Assembly: GCA_964481655.1 (NCBI GenBank)
Contig: CAYZVO010000179.1
Location: 1 to 20,112, forward strand
Origin: CALDOK01 sp964481655
Lineage (GTDB): Bacteria > Myxococcota_A > UBA796 > JAFGLY01
Direction of reading: 5' to 3'
DNA length: 20,112 bases
A model generated the notes under the pieces. The model searched no databases. It was given only the letters and a program-made list of their open reading frames with translations, and was not told the DNA's origin. This document shows positions 13,345-20,112 of the stretch, one piece after another. The position numbers were made by a program, and so were the translations under genes. Positions within the stretch are counted from its first letter, which is position 1, and every line of letters starts with the position of its first letter.

Positions 13345-14832
13345 TCACTCGCCGTCCCAGCGCACCCGGACCTGGAAGTTGCCGTTTTCGTCGGTCAGGG
13401 TGGTGGCGTAGAGCTGGTCGTCGCTGTCCCGCACCTCGATGAGGGCGAAGGCCACCGGCTCGCCGTCGTTGCCGATGGCGCCGGTGATCAGGTCGCCTAC
13501 GTCGAGCATGACGATGCTCGGGAAGTCCTCCACCGGGGTCTCGATGTAGGTGACCGAGGCCTCGCCTTCGGGGGGCTGCAGCACGAACTGCAGCTTGACC
13601 GAGGGGACCTCCAGCATGAAGTAGCCGCTGGCGTCGGTGGTGGTGGTGTAGGTGTAGCCGTCGAAGCCGCGCTCGGTGGCCACCACGGTCACGCCCTCGA
13701 GGGGCTCACCGTCGGGGCCCAGGATCTGGGACTCGATGGGCACCAGGCCGGACAGCTGCACGTCGAAGTCGTTGTCGTCCCCACCGCTGGTGGCGGTGAT
13801 GGTGGTCTGGACCGGAGACAGCTCCAGGCTGGCCGGGGCGATGATCTCGGCCCGGTAGCGGCCCGGCAGCAGCACCAGGCGGTACTCGCCGCGGGAGCTG
13901 GTGATGTCGTCGAGCTCGAGCTCGCCGCCAGGGAAGTCGAACAGCTCGAGGGATGAGAAGCGCACGGTGGCGCCCTCGACCGCCGAGGTGTCGGCCAGCA
14001 CCTGGCCGCTGACCCCCACGCCCTGGATGACGCCGATCTGGAAGTCCACCTCGGCGCCGTCCTCGGACTCCACCAGCACGTCCTGGACGGTGGTGGGCAC
14101 CAGCTCGCCCGCCGCGCCCGAGAGGCGGACCTGGTAGCTCTGGCCCGGCAGGGCCCGCAGCTGGAAGAAGCCGTCGTCGTCCGGCGCCACCGACGGACCC
14201 TCGATGCCGGTGCTCGGGTGCACCAGGCACAGCTCGATGTCGAGGCTGGAGAGGGGCAGCCCGGAGCTGTTCTCGATGTGGCCGTAGACGGGCGCGCCGT
14301 AGTCGAGCTCGATGAGCTCGTCGTCGACGTCGTCTCGGATGGTGACGTCGCTGTCCACCAGCAGGGGCAGCTGGGTGGGCTCGACGGGCACCACGCTCAG
14401 GGTGTAGTCGTCGGAGGCCGGCAGGCGCAGCAGGAAGGCGCCGTCGCTGTCGGGCTCGGTGTGCGCGCTGGCGCTCATGATGGTGCCGGGCTTGTAGACC
14501 GAGACCATGGCCTCGATGGGGATGGAGCTGCCGGGCACGTCGATGTCGAAGTAGGGGGTCGCGTCGTAGCCCCAGACCTGTCCCTCGTACTGGACCGGGG
14601 TGCTCATGGACAGGGTCAGGCCCTCCCACTCGTCGTCGAGGATGTGGGTCTCGGGCATCAGGTCGGGGTTCTGGTCGGAGGGGTAGACGTCCACGCGCAG
14701 GTAGCCGGTGACCGTGGTGTCCTCACGGGGGGCCAGCGCGCCCGAGTCGAGCTCGTTCTTGCTCATGGCGTACTCGGCGCAGCCGCCGAGCAGCAGCGCG
14801 AGGGCGATGGCGATGGTGGGTGGGGGGATCAT
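13345..14832 (-). CDS. Large lipoprotein with carboxypeptidase-regulatory-like beta-sandwich repeats
   Basis: This 495-aa protein has a short lipoprotein signal; the lipobox LGGC puts the lipidated Cys at 18. The mature part is acidic and beta-rich, with several units that each end in a GxxxLxLP(G/x) or DxxGxFxL pattern: DSDGAFLLRLPAS, DDDGFFQLRALPG, SRGEYRLVLLPG, DASGYFMLEVPS and DENGNFQVRV. This is the transthyretin/CarboxypepD_reg-like fold used for adhesion or structural roles outside the cell. The start overlaps the upstream stop as ATGA, so it is translationally coupled to the small lipoprotein and in the same operon as the kinase. The function is unknown; it may be an envelope partner of the kinase sensor domain. 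Confidence 0.85.
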   Translation of the reverse strand: MIPPPTIAIALALLLGGCAEYAMSKNELDSGALAPREDTTVTGYLRVDVYPSDQNPDLMPETHILDDEWEGLTLSMSTPVQYEGQVWGYDATPYFDIDVPGSSIPIEAMVSVYKPGTIMSASAHTEPDSDGAFLLRLPASDDYTLSVVPVEPTQLPLLVDSDVTIRDDVDDELIELDYGAPVYGHIENSSGLPLSSLDIELCLVHPSTGIEGPSVAPDDDGFFQLRALPGQSYQVRLSGAAGELVPTTVQDVLVESEDGAEVDFQIGVIQGVGVSGQVLADTSAVEGATVRFSSLELFDFPGGELELDDITSSRGEYRLVLLPGRYRAEIIAPASLELSPVQTTITATSGGDDNDFDVQLSGLVPIESQILGPDGEPLEGVTVVATERGFDGYTYTTTTDASGYFMLEVPSVKLQFVLQPPEGEASVTYIETPVEDFPSIVMLDVGDLITGAIGNDGEPVAFALIEVRDSDDQLYATTLTDENGNFQVRVRWDGE

Positions 14833-15334
14833 TCGTACACCACCAGGGTCCAGGTTCGAGACGCTTCGTACTCACCGTCGCTCACACGACACCTGAGCTG
14901 CTCTCCGTCGATCACATCCTCGGGAAACAGCGTGACCTCCGAGGACTGGAACTCACCGCTGCTCGAGGGCACCGGGTTTCCGATGATGCCGCTCATGCTC
15001 CCCCACCAGTTGAACTCGAGGGCGTCGTCGTTCTCGTCCAGGGCGATCACGAAGACCTTGGTGCCCTCGCCGGTGCCGCTCGAGTACACGCACACCGGGT
15101 CCTGCAGCTCGGGGTTCTCCTGCTGACAGGCGGCGTCGGTGTATGCGGCGAAGATCTCGGGGGGCACGTTTTCGTCCACCAACAGGGTGACGGGGCCCAG
15201 GTAGATGCACCCGGTGCACACCAAGGTGAAGCAAGCGGCGTGCCAGGGGCCGAGAAGCCACGCGGACCGCCCGCTTCGGGCAGAAGCGGCGGTTGTCGTG
15301 TTCGCGTTGGACTGCTGCGACCGTGGCATCCAGG

Positions 15335-15338
<4 letters not shown>
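14829..15338 (-). CDS. Small lipoprotein with Ig-like domain
   Basis: This is a 169-aa protein. The N-terminus is unusually long and polar before the hydrophobic run (about 33-42) and the lipobox-like LVCTGC (Cys about 44), so the true start may lie further in, although no later ATG or ribosome site precedes the signal. The mature part has a beta-sandwich look: KVFVIALDENDDALEFNWWG and LRCRVSDGEYEASRTWTLVV resemble Ig/PKD-type strands, with several cysteines. ATG overlaps the kinase stop as ATGA, and its own stop overlaps the next start as ATGA. It is probably an envelope protein made in step with the kinase. Confidence 0.75.
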
Positions 15339-17308
<1,970 letters not shown>

Positions 17309-17333
17309 CCGGCACGGGCGGGGGGTGTGTGGT

Positions 17334-17720
17334 TCATCCTATCTCGAGAATGGTGGCCTGATCGGCGGGAGGTGTGGGGAGCGCCCGCAGCTCGGCGAGG
17401 GGGATCCAGGCGAGCTTGTCGTGGAAGAGCGCGACGGGCTCTCCCAGCATCTCGACGCGGTAGCAGGCGAGGACCACACGTTCGTCGTGGCCTTCGGCCA
17501 CGAGCTCACCGACCACCGCGGCCACCGCCATCTCCTCGAGCAGCTCCCGCGCGAGCGCCGTGGCGTCGTCCTCGCCGGGCTCCACCTTGCCTCCTGGAAA
17601 CTCCCACAGGCCCGCGTGTCGGCGACCCGGGGGGCGGCGAGCCATCAGCACGCGCCCTTCGCGCTCGACCACGGCCCCCACCACCCGGACCTGTTGGCTG
17701 TGCTCGGGACCGACGTGCAT
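17334..17720 (-). CDS. MutT-like Nudix hydrolase
   Basis: From ATG 17720 (AGGAGGG 9 nt upstream) the product is 128 aa, the usual MutT size; a GTG at 17771 would add 17 residues without support. The Nudix box fits GX5EX7REUXEE: Gly44, Glu50, Arg58-Glu59 and Glu62-Glu63 are present. The Gly after EEx is replaced by Ala65, a variation seen in the superfamily. FPGGKVEPGE, LWEFPGG and the C-terminal WIPLAEL resemble 8-oxo-dGTP diphosphatases, so removal of oxidised nucleotides is likely, but other nucleoside diphosphate derivatives are possible. It is the first gene of the operon leading to the kinase and two lipoproteins. Confidence 0.9.
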   Translation of the reverse strand: MHVGPEHSQQVRVVGAVVEREGRVLMARRPPGRRHAGLWEFPGGKVEPGEDDATALARELLEEMAVAAVVGELVAEGHDERVVLACYRVEMLGEPVALFHDKLAWIPLAELRALPTPPADQATILEIG

Positions 17721-17866
17721 GGGGCGCTTCCCTCCTGTTCTTCCGACCCTCGGGGGAGCCGGATGTTCCACATGGGCTGGCCAGGAGACGGCTTATCGCC
17801 CCGCCCGCGCCCTCGCACCCGCGCGGCGACGGGGTAGGATCGTCGACTCCCACCACCGGAGCCGCC

Positions 17867-18979
17867 ATGGGCATGTTGACCGGCACCCGCGTCCTCGATC
17901 TCTCCCGCCTGCTGCCAGGCCCCATGGCCTCCTGGCTGTTGCAGGCCCACGGCGCGGAGGTCGTGAAGCTGGAGGACCCCAAGGGCGGCGACTACCTCCG
18001 CTGGATCCCTCCCTTCGAGGGCGAGCAGGGCGCCATGTTCGCGGCCCTGAACCGCGGCAAGGGGAGCGTGGCCCTGGACCTGCGCAGCGCCGAGGGTCAG
18101 GCCGCGTTCCGGGCGCTGCTGCCGCGCTTCGACGTGGTGATGGAGAGCTTCCGCCCGGGGGTGCTCGCCCGCTTCGGGCTCGACTTCCAGTCCCTGGCCG
18201 AGGAGCACCCGCGCGCTGTGTTCGTGTCCCTGACCGGCTACGGCCAGGAGGGTCCCTGGGCCCGCCAGCCGGGACACGACATCAACTTCCAGGGGCTCGC
18301 CGGCCTGCTGGCGCCGGCCGCCCGGATCGAGGGTGTCCCCACCCTGCCCGGCACCCCCGTGGCGGACCTGACCGGAGGCGCGCTCATGACCGCCTTCACG
18401 GTGGTCGCGGCCCTGCTGCAGCGAGAGCGCAGCGGCGAGGGCGCCGTGCTCGACATCAGCATGACCGACGGCGCCGCCGCCATGCTCTACCCGCTGCTCG
18501 CCGCGAGCCTGGCCTTCCCACAGACGCCCGAGCCGGGCGCCGCCATGCTCACGGGGGGCCACCCCTGCTACGGCATCTACCGCTGCGCCGACGGACGCCT
18601 GCTGACCCTCGCGGCCCTCGAGCCCCAGTTCCAGACGATCCTGCAGGAGCGCACCAGCCTGAAGGGCCCCGCCACCCGCGCCCAGCTCGAGCAGCTGTTC
18701 GCCACGGAGCCCCGGGATCACTGGGTGGAGCTGCTGGCGGAGGCCTGCGTCGCGCCCCTGCTGGAGCTGGACGAGCTGCTCGAGGGCAGCCTGGTCGCCA
18801 GCCGCGGTGTGCTGGGCCGCGGCACCCACGGCGTGTGGGCCTGCCCCCCCGGCGGCCAGGCCCTGGACGCTCCGGCGCCCGCCCTGGGCGCGGACACCCG
18901 CCGTGAGCTGGCGGAGGCCGGGATCGACGCGGAACCACTCATCGCCGCGGGCGCCGCGGCGGCGCCGAGCGATCAGTAG
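17867..18979 (+). CDS. Alpha-methylacyl-CoA racemase-like protein (CoA-transferase family III)
   Basis: This 370-aa protein starts at ATG 17867 (GGAG 5 nt upstream; ATG 17873 also possible). It has the CaiB/BaiF fold motifs: LDLSRLLPGPMAS at the start, AEVVKLEDPKGGD, MESFRPGVL, and SLTGYGQEGP. His137, Asp167 (PVADLTGG) and Glu252 (LEPQF) align with the triad His126/Asp156/Glu241 of the mycobacterial racemase MCR, with identical spacing (30 and 85), so racemisation of 2-methylacyl-CoA is likelier than CoA transfer. Substrates would be branched or steroid side-chain acyl-CoAs, whose breakdown gives propionyl-CoA and would feed the transcarboxylase operon in this window. It is divergent from the Nudix-kinase operon, and its 3' end overlaps the convergent membrane gene by 7 nt. 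Confidence 0.92.
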   Translation: MGMLTGTRVLDLSRLLPGPMASWLLQAHGAEVVKLEDPKGGDYLRWIPPFEGEQGAMFAALNRGKGSVALDLRSAEGQAAFRALLPRFDVVMESFRPGVLARFGLDFQSLAEEHPRAVFVSLTGYGQEGPWARQPGHDINFQGLAGLLAPAARIEGVPTLPGTPVADLTGGALMTAFTVVAALLQRERSGEGAVLDISMTDGAAAMLYPLLAASLAFPQTPEPGAAMLTGGHPCYGIYRCADGRLLTLAALEPQFQTILQERTSLKGPATRAQLEQLFATEPRDHWVELLAEACVAPLLELDELLEGSLVASRGVLGRGTHGVWACPPGGQALDAPAPALGADTRRELAEAGIDAEPLIAAGAAAAPSDQ

Positions 18980-19443
18980 GGCAGGTTGCTCAGGATCGCG
19001 ATGGCCACGACACAGGTCGCGCTGACCCAGAGATGCCGCAGCAGGCGCATCCGCGCGCGCTGGTACGCGGGCATGTCGGCCGGGGCCTCGGGACCGGGAT
19101 CGAGCTTGCGCAGAGGCTCCGCCACCCAGATCTCGGTGTAGGTGTACTCGACCCATAGCACGACGAAGATGAGGTGCTTGGCCAGGAACACCTTCTGGAA
19201 GGCGGTCTCGGCCCCCCAGGTGAACCCCCCCTGCAGCAGGTAGAAGCGCAGGAACCCGCCGAGGATGAGCGCCCCCATCGCCAACCCGGAGCCGGGGCCC
19301 CAGGCCCGCCACGCCCGGTCCAGCTGCCAAGGCTCGAGGCCCTCGAGGCGGCCCGCCAGCGGCAACAGCAGCGCGAAGGCCAGGAGGGGCCCTGCGTACA
19401 ACAAGATGCCAGCCTGGTGGAGGATGGCGGCCAGGCTCTCCAT
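18973..19443 (-). CDS. Four-TM integral membrane protein
   Basis: A 156-aa product from ATG 19443 (GGAG 7 nt upstream); the frame to 19500 has no ribosome site. Hydrophobic segments lie at about 6-30, 49-70, 86-107 and 134-152. Conserved-looking residues within them are His9, Arg66, Lys89-His90, Glu99 and Tyr100, and a charged loop lies at 108-133. The KHLIF stretch and four-helix plan recall CopD-like or other small haem/metal membrane proteins, but the resemblance is weak and I would call it a hypothetical membrane protein. It converges on the racemase gene with a 7-nt overlap. Confidence 0.75.
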   Translation of the reverse strand: MESLAAILHQAGILLYAGPLLAFALLLPLAGRLEGLEPWQLDRAWRAWGPGSGLAMGALILGGFLRFYLLQGGFTWGAETAFQKVFLAKHLIFVVLWVEYTYTEIWVAEPLRKLDPGPEAPADMPAYQRARMRLLRHLWVSATCVVAIAILSNLPY

Positions 19444-19568
19444 GCAGGGTCTCCGGAGGGGGTGTGCTGTGCCGATACCGCCCCACAGTCCCTCGCGCAA
19501 GCCGCGGAGTACACCGCCGGGCGCGCTGTTCGGTTACACTTAGCAGTCTCATCCTTCGGGAGAAGAAG

Positions 19569-20112
19569 ATGACGAAGTGGGAGTTCCTGTTCGGTTCCGA
19601 TCGGGTCGAGGTCGAAGGCACCACCTGGCTGGACGCGCTGGGCAAAGCGCTGGGCGCAGCGGGCCTGGACTCCACGGTGCTGACGCGCCTGCACATCGAT
19701 GTCCAGCCCGGCGATCGCGTCGTGGTCAAGGACCCCGCCGGCCGCAAGATGGTCCTCCAGCCGGTCCCGGCCGAGGACAAGGGCCAGCCGGACATGGACC
19801 TCTTCAACATCCCGCCCGATCTCGAGACCGAAGAGATCCCCCGGGCCACGGATGGTCGTCCGATGCCCCGCCGGGGCCCCAAGCCCAGAGCCACCAACTG
19901 GCGCGTCCCCACCGCTCGTTCCAGCCCCGCCCCCGCCGCGCTGCGGGCCCCGAAGCCGCCCGACCCCTCGGCGGTGGACACCCCACGGATGCCCGCGATC
20001 CTCGAAGCGGACGAGCCCCCGACGGCAGAGGTCGACCCCGCCCCCCTGGCCACCGCCCTCGCCCCCGCCCCCCCCCAGCACGCGCCTGCCGCGCCGGGCC
20101 CCCAGCAGCCCC
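19569..20112 (+). CDS. Hypothetical protein, N-terminal part (runs off window)
   Basis: ATG 19569 has GGGAG 6 nt upstream, and the frame stays open to base 20112 (181 complete codons). The first 65 residues form a compact domain (MTKWEFLFGSDRVEVEG, TWLDALGKALGAAGLD, RLHIDVQPGDRVVVKDPAGR). This is followed by a long Pro/Ala-rich linker with basic and acidic patches, which predicts another domain beyond the window. I do not recognise a named family. No signal peptide is seen, so it is probably cytoplasmic. TTACACT at 19534-19540 could be a -10 element, without a clear -35. It is divergent from the four-TM gene. Confidence 0.8.
   Translation, partial: MTKWEFLFGSDRVEVEGTTWLDALGKALGAAGLDSTVLTRLHIDVQPGDRVVVKDPAGRKMVLQPVPAEDKGQPDMDLFNIPPDLETEEIPRATDGRPMPRRGPKPRATNWRVPTARSSPAPAALRAPKPPDPSAVDTPRMPAILEADEPPTAEVDPAPLATALAPAPPQHAPAAPGPQQP

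Noticed and set aside
17645..20053. 802-codon minus-strand frame over the racemase and the rightmost gene
   Set aside because: It covers genes with clear motifs on the plus strand and has the low-complexity look of a GC-rich shadow frame.

Overview
The window is high-GC bacterial DNA with dense coding, GGAGG-type ribosome sites and many ATGA/TGATG gene overlaps. Membrane-bound eukaryotic-like Ser/Thr kinases, several unusual lipoproteins (one of RCC1 repeats), an AMACR-type racemase and a transcarboxylase cluster suggest Myxococcota or a related deltaproteobacterial lineage. The genus cannot be told from the sequence. All assignments come from reading translated sequence and motifs; no database search was run.

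Left part (1-4412), an envelope/signalling cluster. The 3' end of a probable membrane Ser/Thr kinase is followed on the same strand by a secreted two-TM protein (paralogue A) and a small Cys-rich lipoprotein. Converging on these from the other strand are a longer relative (paralogue B) and a lipoprotein of seven Cys-paired RCC1-like repeats. A and B share a helical domain with two cysteines exactly 35 residues apart, so the cluster looks like two diverged copies of one 'helical two-TM protein plus lipoprotein' unit facing each other.

Middle-left (4458-8570), an accessory-looking stretch. A WYL-domain regulator is divergent from a DUF6946-like protein with a PD-(D/E)xK-like E/D/ExK pattern. 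A perfect 8-bp inverted repeat (CTGGACAG-TT-CTGTCCAG) lies between them, and a 31-codon ORF with an ATGA overlap follows the nuclease-like gene. Next come an unrecognised 401-aa protein and an AlpA/excisionase-like HTH protein. The stretch ends at a tRNA-Thr(CGT) whose 3' end faces it, the geometry of a tRNA-linked island. No integrase or second attachment site is visible.

Middle-right (8574-13318), metabolism. The tRNA has a clear -35/-10 promoter and a hairpin/T-run terminator. It is followed by a carboxyl-transfer operon: a 12S/MmdA/PccB-like carboxyltransferase, a 73-aa protein resembling the C-terminal tail of MmdC/OadG, a 5S-type pyruvate/oxaloacetate carboxyltransferase fused to a biotin carrier domain, and a sirtuin starting 2 nt after it. 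No biotin carboxylase and no membrane decarboxylase subunit is present. The best reading is a Wood-Werkman type methylmalonyl-CoA:pyruvate transcarboxylase, with a small soluble subunit that may join the parts.

Right part (13345-20112). On the minus strand a MutT-like Nudix gene, a PEGA-domain Ser/Thr kinase and two lipoproteins form one tightly packed operon. Divergent from it is an alpha-methylacyl-CoA racemase-like CoA-transferase III protein with the His/Asp/Glu triad. Then come a convergent four-TM protein and the start of an unrecognised gene that runs off the window.
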